DNA of 64,000 bases from a bacterium (GCA_016712675.1 JADJQR010000001.1:2170001-2234000), one strand, 5' to 3'. Positions 34,469 to 42,287 are shown, numbered from the stretch's first letter. A program made the numbers and translations. The notes: generated by a model not told the origin, from the sequence alone.

Positions 34469-34831
34469 TCAGGTCATCTCGTCGATGACCATGCCGGACA
34501 TTTCGTCCAGTCTGCGGCGCAGGTTTAGCAGTTTTTCCGGGGGGTACTGACGGACCACCGAACCGTCCGGATTGCGGACCTCGATGACGAAGCCGTTGGT
34601 GGATTCGTCGCGCCGGAAGGCGATCTCGTGGGTGGCTGGCGCCATCCGGTCGAGCTCCTGCTGGACCTGCCGGGCGAACTCACGGGCCGCGTCCGGGTCG
34701 ATGATCGGCGCGGCCGCCTCCTGCACGGTGACGGGTTCCGGCGCGGCGGGCGCCGGGTCGCGGGCCGGGGCGCCGCCGCGGGCGCCCGGACGGGGGGCGA
34801 GTCCCTCCTGGATGTGCTGGATCGTGCCCAT
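34469..34831 (-). CDS. flaG: FlaG-family protein
   Basis: A 120-residue protein with a variable Pro/Ala-rich N-terminus and a conserved FlaG C-terminus: ESTNGFVIEVRNPDGSVVRQ followed by IPP-like YPPEKLLNLRRRLDEM. FlaG affects filament length in several species by an unknown mechanism. It stands between flagellin 1 and fliD, the usual place. AAGGAGGG precedes the ATG. Confidence 0.9.
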   Translation of the reverse strand: MGTIQHIQEGLAPRPGARGGAPARDPAPAAPEPVTVQEAAAPIIDPDAAREFARQVQQELDRMAPATHEIAFRRDESTNGFVIEVRNPDGSVVRQYPPEKLLNLRRRLDEMSGMVIDEMT

Positions 34832-34866
34832 GGCACCCTCCTTCAGCCGCGGGCTGCCGGCGGAGC

Positions 34867-34893
34867 GGGGGTCCCGCCGGGGCGGGACCCCCC
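34867..34893 (-). terminator. GC-rich hairpin between flagellin 1 and flaG
   Basis: GGGGTCCCGCC and GGCGGGACCCC form a strong stem within the short gap between flagellin 1 and flaG. No T-run follows on the minus strand, so it is more likely a partial terminator or a 3'-end stabiliser that lowers flaG-fliD expression than a full stop. Confidence 0.4.
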
Positions 34894-34903
34894 CCCTTGC
34901 CGA

Positions 34904-35728
34904 CTAGCCGAGCAGGGCCATCGCCAGGCTGCTGCTCATGTTGGCCTGGGCCAGCATCGAGACGCCCGCCTGCTGCAGGATCTGGTAGCTGGTCATCTTC
35001 GAGGTCTCGGCCGCGATGTCCACGTCGCGGATGCGGCTGTTGGCGGCCGCCAGGTTCTCCGACGTCATGTTGATGTTGCGGATCGAGCTCTCCAGCCGGT
35101 TCTGCACCGCGCCGAAGTCCGAACGCGCGCTGGTCACGGTCGCGATCGCATCGTCGATCTCGCCCATGGCCGTGCCGGCGCCCGTCGCGCTGTCGATCGT
35201 GGCCGCCAGGCCCAGGGCCGTAGCGTCCAGATCGTCGCTCAGGTCCACCTCGACGCTGTCGCTGGAGCTGGTGCCGATGCCGACCTGGATGTCCACGGTG
35301 CCGCCGCTGCCGTCCAGCAGCTTGACGCCGTTGAAGTCCACGCCGTCGCTGATCCGGCCGATTTCGCTCTTGAGCGCGCTGAATTCCGCGTTCAGGTAGC
35401 CGCGGTCGGTGTCCGACAGCGTGCCGTTGAGCGACTGCTCGGCCAGTTCCTTCATGCGCAGCAGGATGTTGCTGACCTCGTCCAGCGAACCTTCCGCGGT
35501 CTGGATCAGCGAGATGCCGTCGGCGGCGTTCCGGGAGGCCTGGTCCAGGGCCCGGATGTCCGACTTCAGGTTCTCGCTGATGGCCAGGCCGGCCGCGTCG
35601 TCACCGGCGCGGTTGATGCGCAGGCCCGAGCTCAGCTTCTCCATCGACTTCTGGAATTCGGTCGAACTGCGCGAGAGGTGGCGCTGGGTGTTCAGGGAGC
35701 TGACGTTGGTATTGATGCGGATTCCCAT
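34904..35728 (-). CDS. fliC: Flagellin 1
   Basis: Filament subunit of 274 residues. It has the conserved N-terminal D0/D1 (MGIRINTNVSSLNTQRHL, then KLSSGLRINRAGDDAAGLAISE) and C-terminal D1/D0 (SRIRDVDIAAETSKMTSYQILQQAGVSMLAQAN). The variable middle is short, so the subunit is close to the minimal D0-D1 form. A good sigma-28 promoter lies at 35855-35882 with a leader of about 120 bases rich in GGA. It is nearly identical to flagellins 2 and 3 over the first half. Confidence 0.97.
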   Translation of the reverse strand: MGIRINTNVSSLNTQRHLSRSSTEFQKSMEKLSSGLRINRAGDDAAGLAISENLKSDIRALDQASRNAADGISLIQTAEGSLDEVSNILLRMKELAEQSLNGTLSDTDRGYLNAEFSALKSEIGRISDGVDFNGVKLLDGSGGTVDIQVGIGTSSSDSVEVDLSDDLDATALGLAATIDSATGAGTAMGEIDDAIATVTSARSDFGAVQNRLESSIRNINMTSENLAAANSRIRDVDIAAETSKMTSYQILQQAGVSMLAQANMSSSLAMALLG

Positions 35729-35752
35729 GACATTCCTCCATGAAATGCGAGC

Positions 35753-35767
35753 GGGACTTCCTTGCCC
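35753..35767 (-). promoter_or_regulatory. Possible CsrA site in the flagellin 1 leader
   Basis: On the minus strand, GGG-CAAGGAAGT-CCC puts AAGGA in a small loop about 25-40 bases before the start codon, with GGAGGA overlapping the ribosome site. The stem is only 3 bp, so this is the weakest of the four flagellin leaders. Confidence 0.3.
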
Positions 35768-35854
35768 TCAGCCGGGCCCGCGGCCCGGATTCACTGATCG
35801 TGGACTGAGAGGCTCCTTTCCATACGGCGCCGGGATCTGGCGGCCGACATTCCC

Positions 35855-35882
35855 GTATCGGCACGCCCGTCGTTTGACTTTA
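35855..35882 (-). promoter_or_regulatory. Sigma-28 promoter of flagellin 1
   Basis: On the minus strand, TAAA (35882-35879), 16 bases, then GCCGATAC (35862-35855). Shifting the -35 by one base gives AAAG with 15 bases. This is the closest match to the FliA consensus TAAA-N15-GCCGATAA in the window and sits in a local AT-rich patch. Confidence 0.8.
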
Positions 35883-35935
35883 GATATGTTTTTATGATGT
35901 GAAGGAAAAGGGCAGGGTGACGGGGCGGCCAGGAA

Positions 35936-35966
35936 CGGAAACGGGGCGCCTGAGGGCGCCCCGTTC
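35936..35966 (-). terminator. Terminator after flagellin 2
   Basis: AACGGGGCGCC (35940-35950), loop TGAG, GGCGCCCCGTT (35955-35965): perfect 11-bp stem followed by TTTCC on the minus strand. A second stem, GGCCGGCG/CGCCGGCC (35970-35989), precedes it. Confidence 0.65.
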
Positions 35967-36000
35967 CCTGGCCGGCGCGATCGCCGGCCCGCTACCCGGA

Positions 36001-36825
36001 TTAGCCGAGCAGGTTCATCGCCAGACCGGTGGTCATGTTGGCCTGGGCCAGCATGGCCACGCCCGCCTGCTGCAGGATCTGGTACGACGTCAACGAGGAG
36101 GTCTCGTTGGCCACGTCCACGTCGCGGATCCGGCTGTTGGCGGCCGAGAGGTTCTCGGACGTCATGTTGATGTTGCGGATCGAGCTCTCCAGCCGGTTCT
36201 GCACCGCGCCGAAGTCGCCGCGGGCGCTGACGACCGTCGAGATCGCGTCATCGATCTCGTCCATCGCCGAGCCGGCGCCCGTGGCGGTGTCGATCGTGGC
36301 CGCCAGGCCCAGGCCGACGGCGTCCAGGTCTTCACCCAGGTCCACCTCGACGCTGTCGCTGGCGCTGGTGCCGATGCCGACCTGGATGTCCACGGTGCCG
36401 CCGGTGCCGTCCAGCAGCTTGACGCCGTTGAAATCCACGCCGTCGCTGATGCGCAGGATTTCGCTCTTGAGCGCGCCGAATTCCGCGTTCAGGTAGCCGC
36501 GGTCGGTGTCCGACAGCGTGCCGTTGAGCGACTGCTCGGCCAGTTCCTTCATGCGCAGCAGGATGTTGCTGACCTCGTCCAGCGAACCTTCCGCGGTCTG
36601 GATCAGCGAGATGCCGTCGGCGGCGTTCCGGGCGGCCTGGTTCAGGGCCCGGATGTCCGACTTCAGGTTCTCGCTGATGGCCAGGCCGGCCGCGTCGTCA
36701 CCGGCGCGGTTGATGCGCAGACCCGAGCTCAGCTTCTCCATCGACTTGTTGAACATGTTGGTCGAGTTGGACAGGTGACGGCGCGTGTTGATCGAAGAGA
36801 CGTTCGTGTTGATGCGGATACCCAT
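36001..36825 (-). CDS. Flagellin 2
   Basis: A 274-residue flagellin with the same minimal D0-D1 architecture as flagellin 1 (start MGIRINTNVSSINTRRHL, end TTGLAMNLLG). DNA 36478-36632 is identical to 35381-35535 in flagellin 1. It has only a partial sigma-28 match upstream (GACGATAC at 36911-36904) and no clear terminator separates it from flagellin 3, so it may depend on read-through. Its leader carries a strong hairpin with AAGGAC in the loop. Confidence 0.97.
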   Translation of the reverse strand: MGIRINTNVSSINTRRHLSNSTNMFNKSMEKLSSGLRINRAGDDAAGLAISENLKSDIRALNQAARNAADGISLIQTAEGSLDEVSNILLRMKELAEQSLNGTLSDTDRGYLNAEFGALKSEILRISDGVDFNGVKLLDGTGGTVDIQVGIGTSASDSVEVDLGEDLDAVGLGLAATIDTATGAGSAMDEIDDAISTVVSARGDFGAVQNRLESSIRNINMTSENLSAANSRIRDVDVANETSSLTSYQILQQAGVAMLAQANMTTGLAMNLLG

Positions 36826-36848
36826 CGTTCTTCCTCCTTGAGTTGGCC

Positions 36849-36868
36849 GGCGGGCGTCCTTGCCCGCC
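36849..36868 (-). promoter_or_regulatory. Candidate CsrA-binding hairpin in the flagellin 2 leader
   Basis: On the minus strand, GGCGGGC-AAGGAC-GCCCGCC: a perfect 7-bp stem presents AAGGAC in a 6-base loop, 24-43 bases before the ATG. CsrA prefers GGA in a hairpin loop, with a second GGA at the ribosome site, here AAGGAGGA. Confidence 0.55.
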
Positions 36869-36903
36869 TTCCGTAACCGGCCCGGCCTACCTGCCGCCGG
36901 ACC

Positions 36904-36930
36904 GTATCGTCACCGGCACGTCGGTCACGT
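36904..36930 (-). promoter_or_regulatory. Weak sigma-28-like element upstream of flagellin 2
   Basis: A -10-like GACGATAC (36911-36904) identical to that of flagellin 3, but the -35 position 15 bases away reads ACGT instead of TAAA or TCAA. Confidence 0.3.
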
Positions 36931-36972
36931 GCGGGACGGCAGCGCCGAGGCGACGCCGGCCCGCGGAGTGGC

Positions 36973-37800
36973 CTAGGCGCCGAGCAGGCTCATCGCCAAG
37001 CCGGTGGTCATGTTGGCCTGGGCCAACATGGCCACGCCGGCCTGCTGCAGGATCTGGTTCGAGGTCATGTTCGATGTCTCGTAGGCGACGTCGACGTCGC
37101 GGATGCGGCTGTTGGCGGCCGAGAGGTTCTCGGACATCATGTTGATGTTGCGGATCGAGCTCTCCAGCCGGTTCTGCACCGCGCCAAAACCGCCGCGGGC
37201 GCTCACGACCGTGGAGATCGCGTCATCGATCTCGTCCATCGCCGACGAGGCGTTGGTGCTGGAATCGACCTCCGAGCCGAGGCCCAGGCCGGCGGCGTCC
37301 AGGTCGTCGCCCAACTCGATCGCCACGCTGTCGCTGCCGGTGGTGCCGATGCCGACCTGGATCTGCAGCGTGCCGCCCGAGCCGTCCAGCAGCTTGACGC
37401 CGTTGAAGTCCACGCCGTCGCTGATGCGGCCGATCTCCTGCCTCAGCGCAGTGTATTCGGCGTTGAGGTAGCCGCGGTCGGTGTCCGACAGCGTGCCGTT
37501 GAGCGACTGCTCGGCCAGTTCCTTCATGCGCAGCAGGATGTTGGACACTTCGTCCAGCGAACCTTCCGCGGTCTGGATCAGCGAGATGCCGTCGGCGGCG
37601 TTCCGGGCGGCCTGGTTCAGGGCGCGGATGTCCGACTTCAGGTTCTCGCTGATGGCCAGGCCGGCCGCGTCGTCGCCCGCGCGGTTGATGCGCAGGCCGG
37701 AGCTCAGCTTCTCCATCGACTTGTTGAAGGCGTTGGTCGAGTTGGAAAGGTGGCGGCGGGTGTTGATCGACGAGACGTTCGTGTTGATCCGGATGCCCAT
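36973..37800 (-). CDS. Flagellin 3
   Basis: A 275-residue flagellin with the same ends as flagellins 1 and 2. The correct start is the ATG at 37800, after AAGGAGGA; the frame remains open a further 210 bases but that part is the leader. The C-terminus is one residue longer (LLGA). A sigma-28 promoter at 37923-37949 gives a leader of about 115 bases with a hairpin holding AGGA in its loop. Confidence 0.97.
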   Translation of the reverse strand: MGIRINTNVSSINTRRHLSNSTNAFNKSMEKLSSGLRINRAGDDAAGLAISENLKSDIRALNQAARNAADGISLIQTAEGSLDEVSNILLRMKELAEQSLNGTLSDTDRGYLNAEYTALRQEIGRISDGVDFNGVKLLDGSGGTLQIQVGIGTTGSDSVAIELGDDLDAAGLGLGSEVDSSTNASSAMDEIDDAISTVVSARGGFGAVQNRLESSIRNINMMSENLSAANSRIRDVDVAYETSNMTSNQILQQAGVAMLAQANMTTGLAMSLLGA

Positions 37801-37878
37801 GGTTTTCCTCCTTGAAAACGCTGGGTTCGTATTTGCCGGCGCGGAGCGTCGGATGTCCGTCCCGCTCCGGGCGCGCCA

Positions 37879-37894
37879 GGCGAATCCTTTCGCC
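37879..37894 (-). promoter_or_regulatory. Candidate CsrA-binding hairpin in the flagellin 3 leader
   Basis: On the minus strand, GGCGAA-AGGA-TTCGCC: a perfect 6-bp stem with a 4-base AGGA loop, the textbook shape of a high-affinity CsrA site. It lies about 80 bases before the ATG; a second site overlaps the Shine-Dalgarno AAGGAGGA. Confidence 0.6.
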
Positions 37895-37922
37895 AGGGGG
37901 CCATCTTCGCGTGACACGAGGG

Positions 37923-37949
37923 GTATCGTCGGCGGCGCGGGGGGCTTGA
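37923..37949 (-). promoter_or_regulatory. Sigma-28 promoter of flagellin 3
   Basis: On the minus strand, TCAA (37949-37946), 15 bases, then GACGATAC (37930-37923). Spacing is exact; the -10 differs from GCCGATAA at two bases. Confidence 0.6.
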
Positions 37950-37959
37950 GGGCGATCTT

Positions 37960-38003
37960 GAAGAAAAACGAAGCGGCCGCCCGCGTATCGCGGACGGCCG
38001 CCT
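37960..38003 (-). terminator. Strong terminator after flagellin 4
   Basis: A 13-bp stem (37973-37985 with 37989-38001, one G-U pair) and 3-base loop are followed by TTCGTTTTTCTTC on the minus strand. It isolates flagellin 4 from the flagellin 3 promoter. Confidence 0.85.
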
Positions 38004-38039
38004 TGGCCATGGCAGGTGGCGCCCGCGGGCGCCTGCCGG

Positions 38040-38885
38040 CTAGCCCTGCAACAGGTTGAGCGCCAGCTGCGAGGTCATGTTGGCCTGCGCCAGGATCGAC
38101 ACGCCGGCCTGCTGCAGGATCTGCAGGCTGGTCATGGTCGAGGTCTCCAGCGCCACGTCGACGTCACGGATGCGGCTGTTGGCGGCGGCGAGGTTCTCCG
38201 CCGTCATGCCGATGTTGCGGATCGAGGTCTCGAAGCGGTTCTGGGCCGCGCCGAAGTTCGCGCGCATCGAGCTGACGCGGCCCGTCGCCCTGGTGATCAG
38301 GCCGATGGCGGCGCGTGCGTCGTTGCCGTTGGTCCCGGTAATGACCAGCGTGCCGAACGTCAAGTCGAGCGCAGACGAACTCATCGGCTGGTTGAGGTCG
38401 ATGGTGACGGCGCTGGTGGACGCGTCGGTGCCGATGCCGACCTGCACCTCGAGCGACTGCGCGGTGCCATCGAGCAGCTTGATGCCGTTGAACTCGGCTG
38501 TCAGGCTGATGCGGTCGATCTCGTCGAGCAGGGCCTGGAACTCGTTGTTGAGGAACGTGCGCTCGTCCTCGCCAAGCGTCTCGGTCGCCGCCTGCTCGGC
38601 CAGTTCGCGCAGGCGCAGCAGGATGCTGTTGACTTCGTCCAGCGAGCCTTCCGCCGTTTGCACCAGTGAGATGCCGTCGGCGGCGTTGCGCGAGGCCTGC
38701 TGCAGCGCGCGGATGTCCGACTTCAGGCTCTCGCTGATCGCCAGTCCGGCTGCGTCGTCGCCTGAGCGGTTGATCCGCAGGCCGGAACTGAGGCGTTCCA
38801 TCGATTTCTGGAACCGCGCCGTCGTGTCATACAGGTGCCGCTGAGCGTTCAGCGACGCGACGTTCGTGTTGACTCTGAGTCCCAT
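38040..38885 (-). CDS. Flagellin 4, the divergent paralogue
   Basis: A 281-residue flagellin. The D0/D1 ends are conserved (MGLRVNTNVASLNAQRHL; SRIRDVDVALETSTMTSLQILQQAGVSILAQAN), but the body differs clearly from the other three, for example TETLGEDERTFLNNEFQALLDEIDRI where they have LNGTLSDTDRGYLNAEF. No sigma-28 match was found upstream, and it ends at its own terminator, so it is separately controlled. It could form a specific filament segment such as the hook-proximal part, as minor flagellins do elsewhere. Confidence 0.97.
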   Translation of the reverse strand: MGLRVNTNVASLNAQRHLYDTTARFQKSMERLSSGLRINRSGDDAAGLAISESLKSDIRALQQASRNAADGISLVQTAEGSLDEVNSILLRLRELAEQAATETLGEDERTFLNNEFQALLDEIDRISLTAEFNGIKLLDGTAQSLEVQVGIGTDASTSAVTIDLNQPMSSSALDLTFGTLVITGTNGNDARAAIGLITRATGRVSSMRANFGAAQNRFETSIRNIGMTAENLAAANSRIRDVDVALETSTMTSLQILQQAGVSILAQANMTSQLALNLLQG

Positions 38886-38968
38886 GCCTTCTTCCTCCGT
38901 GACCAGCCCGGTGGCCTGTCCATTCGACCCGCGTCCCCGGATCCCCCGCAGGGGATTGCCACCCGGTC

Positions 38969-38992
38969 ACGCCGGTCCTGTTCCTTCGGCGT
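38969..38992 (-). promoter_or_regulatory. Candidate CsrA-binding hairpin in the flagellin 4 leader
   Basis: On the minus strand, ACGCCG-AAGGAACAGGAC-CGGCGT: a 6-bp stem whose 12-base loop holds two AGGA motifs. It can compete with an alternative stem GGCGTCC/GGACGCC that overlaps it upstream. Confidence 0.45.
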
Positions 38993-39092
38993 CCGGAAGG
39001 GACGCCCCGGCCAAAAGCCGCTTGCCCGTCGGTTCGGCGTGACCGTAGTCTGCACCGGAGTCGTCCCGCAGGACCCGTTTCCGGGAGCCGCC

Positions 39093-40076
39093 ATGGAGAT
39101 CGCCGGTCTGACCGCCGCGCAGCATGCCGATTACCTTGCGCTGGTCAATGCAGAGATCAGGCCAGAGGGTGCCACGACGCGCGCGGAGGACGACTTCCCG
39201 CTCGCGCTCGGGGCCGACAACCTGCCATGGCAACTGGGGGCGTGGGACGCTCAGGGTCGCCTTGCCGCGGGGCTCGCGGTCCTAGTCCGCCGGTTCGCAA
39301 CCAGTTGCGGGGCCGTGGCCGTGGGCATGGTCGGCAGTGTGGTCACGCGCCCAGACTGCCGCGGGGCGGGCCTCAGCGGCCGGTTGCAGGAGGCCGCGCT
39401 GGCGCGCCTGCGGCAGGTTGGCGTGCCCCTGGCGGCACTGTGGACCGATCGGCCGGAAATATATGCCGGTCGGGGCTTCGTCCCCGCCGGCTGGGAATGG
39501 CACGTGGCGCTCGCGGGCATCGATCTGCCGCCGCTGCCGGCGTCGGCTTCCGTGCGAACGTACGTCCCGACGGACGCGGAGGCCGTGGCGGATCTCCATG
39601 CGTTGCATCCATGGCGCATGCTGCGCGAACCCGGCGATGCCGCTGTCCTCTACGCGATGCCGGGCACGCGCGGTCTGGTCGCGATCGTCGATGGGCGGCC
39701 AGCGGCGGCCGTCTTCTGCGGCAAGGGCGCGGATTTCCCCCGCTACGTCGCGGAATGGAATGGACCGATCGACTTGGTCCTCGGCCTGCTGGCCGCGGCG
39801 CGGACGTCGGACCTGGCCGAAGTGGTGTTCGTACCGGCGGGCGGCGAGTTGCTGGTGGCCGAACTCGGGGCCCGGGGTGGGCGCCCGGTCGCGCAGGACG
39901 CCGGCTGCTGGGCCGTGGTGCACGCCGAACGTCTGGGAGCGGTGGTTGCTGCAGCCGGTCGGACGGCACCGGTGCCCGGGTCCGATGCGCGCGCGTGGTT
40001 GGGCGGGTTGGACGAGCGCGGACGTCTGCAGCCCGGCCCGGTGACGCTCGCGGTGTGGGGGTTGGATTCGGCATGA
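39093..40076 (+). CDS. GNAT-family N-acetyltransferase
   Basis: A 327-residue acyl-CoA transferase. An N-terminal GNAT fold (about residues 1-150) has VGSVVTRPDCRGAGLSGRLQEAAL, the acetyl-CoA-binding R/Q-x-x-G-x-G/A motif, followed by EIYAGRGFVPAGWEW. The C-terminal half looks like a second, degenerate GNAT-like domain. GGGAG lies just before the ATG. Its stop overlaps the next start in ATGA, tying it to two glycosyltransferases. Position between flagellins and flgM suggests a role in modifying flagellin or its sugars. Confidence 0.8.
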   Translation: MEIAGLTAAQHADYLALVNAEIRPEGATTRAEDDFPLALGADNLPWQLGAWDAQGRLAAGLAVLVRRFATSCGAVAVGMVGSVVTRPDCRGAGLSGRLQEAALARLRQVGVPLAALWTDRPEIYAGRGFVPAGWEWHVALAGIDLPPLPASASVRTYVPTDAEAVADLHALHPWRMLREPGDAAVLYAMPGTRGLVAIVDGRPAAAVFCGKGADFPRYVAEWNGPIDLVLGLLAAARTSDLAEVVFVPAGGELLVAELGARGGRPVAQDAGCWAVVHAERLGAVVAAAGRTAPVPGSDARAWLGGLDERGRLQPGPVTLAVWGLDSA

Positions 40077-41221
40077 CAACGCAGCTGTCGCTGGTCATGA
40101 TCGTGCGCGACGAGGCGTTGGCGCTGCCCGGCTTCCTGGCGCATCATGCAGGCCTCTGGGACGAGGCTGTCGTCGTGGACACCGGATCCCGCGACGGCAC
40201 GCCGGCACTGGCGCGCGCTGCCGGCGCACATGTGGTCACCCATCCCTGGCGAGACGACTTCGCGGCGGCGCGCAACGTCGCGCTGGCCGCGGCCAAGGGC
40301 GAACGCCTACTGCTGCTGGACGCGGACGAGCGCATCGCCGCCTCGGACTTCCCCGGCGTGCGGGCGATGGCCGCGGGGCCGCCCTGCGCCTGGCTCATGG
40401 ACGTGCGCAACTACTGCACCGACCGGTCGCACCTCGAATGGCGACCGGTGCGTGGCCAGTATCCGCAGGAGGAAGAGGGGCAGACCGGGTACTTCGTCTC
40501 GCGGCGCGTGGGGCTCTTCCCGCGCCTGGCCACAGTGCGTTTCCGGGGCCGCATCCATGAGACCGTTCTCCCGGACTGCGAGGAGTCTGGTCTGCCCCTA
40601 CACACGTCGCCGGTCGCCGTGCACCACTTCGGCTACGTCGGACCACCTGCCGTTGCGGCGCGCCGGCTGACGACGTACGAACGCCTGACGGCGCTGAAGC
40701 TGGCCGAGGATCCGGACGACCCCGCGGCGCTGCTGGAGCAGGCGACCTTGCTCCTGGAGTCCGGCCGCGCCGACCAGGCGGAACCGCTCCTGGAAGGGCT
40801 CGCCGCGCTCCCGGGCATCGTGCGTCCGGTGGCCCGGGGTCGCTATCTCCTGGCGAGACTGCGGCGCGAGCAGGCCCGCCCTGCCGAAGCCGAGATGCTC
40901 CTGGTGGCGGCCACCTGCGATGACCCGGCCTTTCTCTTCCCTTGGGTCGAACTGACCAGGGTACAGGCGGCGGGCGAGAGGTGGCGGGACGTCTTCGCGA
41001 CACTTGCCCGCGCGCGCGCCGTCTGTGGCGACGATGAGCCCCTTCTGGACCGCGAGGAGCTGCTGGCGCTGGCGCGCTCCGGGCGGCTGGTCGAAGCGCG
41101 TGCCTTGGCGGCACGTCTGACGGCAGCGTGTCCGCGTTGGCCCGAGATCGCGGCCCTGGACGAACGACTGTCGCGCCTGTTGGCAGAGCGGTCCGCCGGC
41201 GGTTCCGGGGGTGGAGCGTGA
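40073..41221 (+). CDS. Family 2 glycosyltransferase with C-terminal TPR-like repeats
   Basis: A 382-residue cytoplasmic enzyme. The GT2 domain (about residues 1-200) opens LSLVMIVRDEALALPGFLAHH, with VVVDTGSRDGTPALA and the metal-binding LLLDADERI, and includes GRIHETV, typical of the SunS-like branch. A helical repeat region (about 215-375) resembles TPRs that hold protein substrates. This GT2-TPR layout is used by enzymes that glycosylate proteins, so flagellin is a plausible acceptor. It overlaps the GNAT gene and is followed at once by a paralogue. Confidence 0.85.
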   Translation: MTTQLSLVMIVRDEALALPGFLAHHAGLWDEAVVVDTGSRDGTPALARAAGAHVVTHPWRDDFAAARNVALAAAKGERLLLLDADERIAASDFPGVRAMAAGPPCAWLMDVRNYCTDRSHLEWRPVRGQYPQEEEGQTGYFVSRRVGLFPRLATVRFRGRIHETVLPDCEESGLPLHTSPVAVHHFGYVGPPAVAARRLTTYERLTALKLAEDPDDPAALLEQATLLLESGRADQAEPLLEGLAALPGIVRPVARGRYLLARLRREQARPAEAEMLLVAATCDDPAFLFPWVELTRVQAAGERWRDVFATLARARAVCGDDEPLLDREELLALARSGRLVEARALAARLTAACPRWPEIAALDERLSRLLAERSAGGSGGGA

Positions 41222-41223
41222 CG

Positions 41224-42246
41224 ATGCCGCCGCTGGTCAGCCTGGCCGTGATCGTACGCAACGAGGCAGCGCGCCTGCCGCAACTGCTGGACGGACACCG
41301 CGGCCTGTGCGACGAAGCCGTCGTGCTGGACACCGGTTCGACCGACAACTCGGCGGACGTGGCCGCCGCACTCGGGGCACGCGTCGAGCGGTTCCGGTGG
41401 TGCGACGACTTCAGCGCCGCGCGCAACGCCGTGCTGGCCCTCTGCTCTGGACGCTGGGCCCTGGTCCTGGACGGGGACGAGCATATCGCAGCGGCCGATC
41501 AACCGTTCTTGCGCGATCTCGCGGCGACTGCCGCGCCGGGCGGCTACCTGTTTCCGCAGTGGAACTACGTCGATGACCCGCAGTTGCCAGGCTGGCGTCC
41601 CGTCGCTCCCGCCGTTTCCGTGGATGCCCGTGGCGCCTCCGGCTACGTCGTTGCCCACCAGGTTCGGCTGTTCCCGCTCCTGCCGAGCGCGCGCTATCGC
41701 GGTCGCATCCACGAGACCATCGAGCCGGCGCTCCTGGCCCTCGGCTTGCCCCTGGTCTGTCTCGACACCCCGGTCCACCACCACGGCCATCGTGGCGAGG
41801 CGGGGGCACGTGCAGCCCGCCAGGTGCGCAACGCGGCGCTCCTGCGCCTGAAGCTGCGGGAAGCACCGACGGATCCCCGCGCCCGCTATGAGATGGCCGC
41901 TCATCTGGCGGGCCGGCGTGAGCAGGCGTTGGCAGTCCGTCTCCTGGAGCACCTGGTCGCGGAAGCGCCAGACGGCCCGATTGCCGCGGATGCCTGGCGG
42001 CTGTTGGGTCGCCTCGCCCTGGATCAAGGGCGGTTTGCCGACGCGGCCGTGGCCTGCCGGCGCGCGGTCACCACGCGGCCCGATCTGGCGGACGGGTGGC
42101 CGGAACTCGTCCGGGCCCTCTGGCTGGCCGGCGACCGCGAGCAAGCCCGCGAAGTGCTCGTGCGCTTCGGTACCCTGTTTCCGGAGGATCCGCGTTTGGC
42201 CGCGCTGTCCTCTCAAGTTGAAGCGGGAGCGGCCGATATCTTCTGA
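41224..42246 (+). CDS. Second family 2 glycosyltransferase with TPR-like repeats
   Basis: A 340-residue paralogue of the preceding enzyme: VSLAVIVRNEAARLPQLLDGHRGLCDEAVVLDTGSTDNS, then LVLDGDEHI as the DxD-like site, and YRGRIHETIEP. The TPR-like part (about residues 215-335) has LLGRLALDQGRFADAAVACRRAV. ATG 41224 is chosen (GGTGGAG at good spacing), although a GTG at 41218 overlapping the previous stop is possible. The two enzymes may add successive sugars. The gene's 3' end contains the sigma-28 promoter of flgM. Confidence 0.85.
   Translation: MPPLVSLAVIVRNEAARLPQLLDGHRGLCDEAVVLDTGSTDNSADVAAALGARVERFRWCDDFSAARNAVLALCSGRWALVLDGDEHIAAADQPFLRDLAATAAPGGYLFPQWNYVDDPQLPGWRPVAPAVSVDARGASGYVVAHQVRLFPLLPSARYRGRIHETIEPALLALGLPLVCLDTPVHHHGHRGEAGARAARQVRNAALLRLKLREAPTDPRARYEMAAHLAGRREQALAVRLLEHLVAEAPDGPIAADAWRLLGRLALDQGRFADAAVACRRAVTTRPDLADGWPELVRALWLAGDREQAREVLVRFGTLFPEDPRLAALSSQVEAGAADIF
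42213..42239 (+). promoter_or_regulatory. Sigma-28 promoter upstream of flgM
   Basis: TCAA (42213-42216), exactly 15 bases, GCCGATAT (42232-42239): seven of eight -10 positions match FliA consensus. It lies inside the last codons of the preceding gene, which is common for internal late promoters. Confidence 0.65.
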
Positions 42247-42287
42247 GCAGCCGCGGATAGCCCCGCTTCGGCCCTCATCCCGGCATC

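Noticed and set aside
36973-38010. Longer flagellin 3 starting at 38010
   Set aside because: The extra 70 residues translate the leader, terminator and promoter region. The conserved flagellin start MGIRINTNVSS with AAGGAGGA upstream is at 37800.
38948-38961. Sigma-54-like TGGCAATCCCCTGC upstream of flagellin 4 (minus strand)
   Set aside because: GG and GC are 9 bases apart instead of 10, a spacing that sigma-54 does not tolerate. The match arises from a small hairpin (AATCCCC/GGGGGAT).
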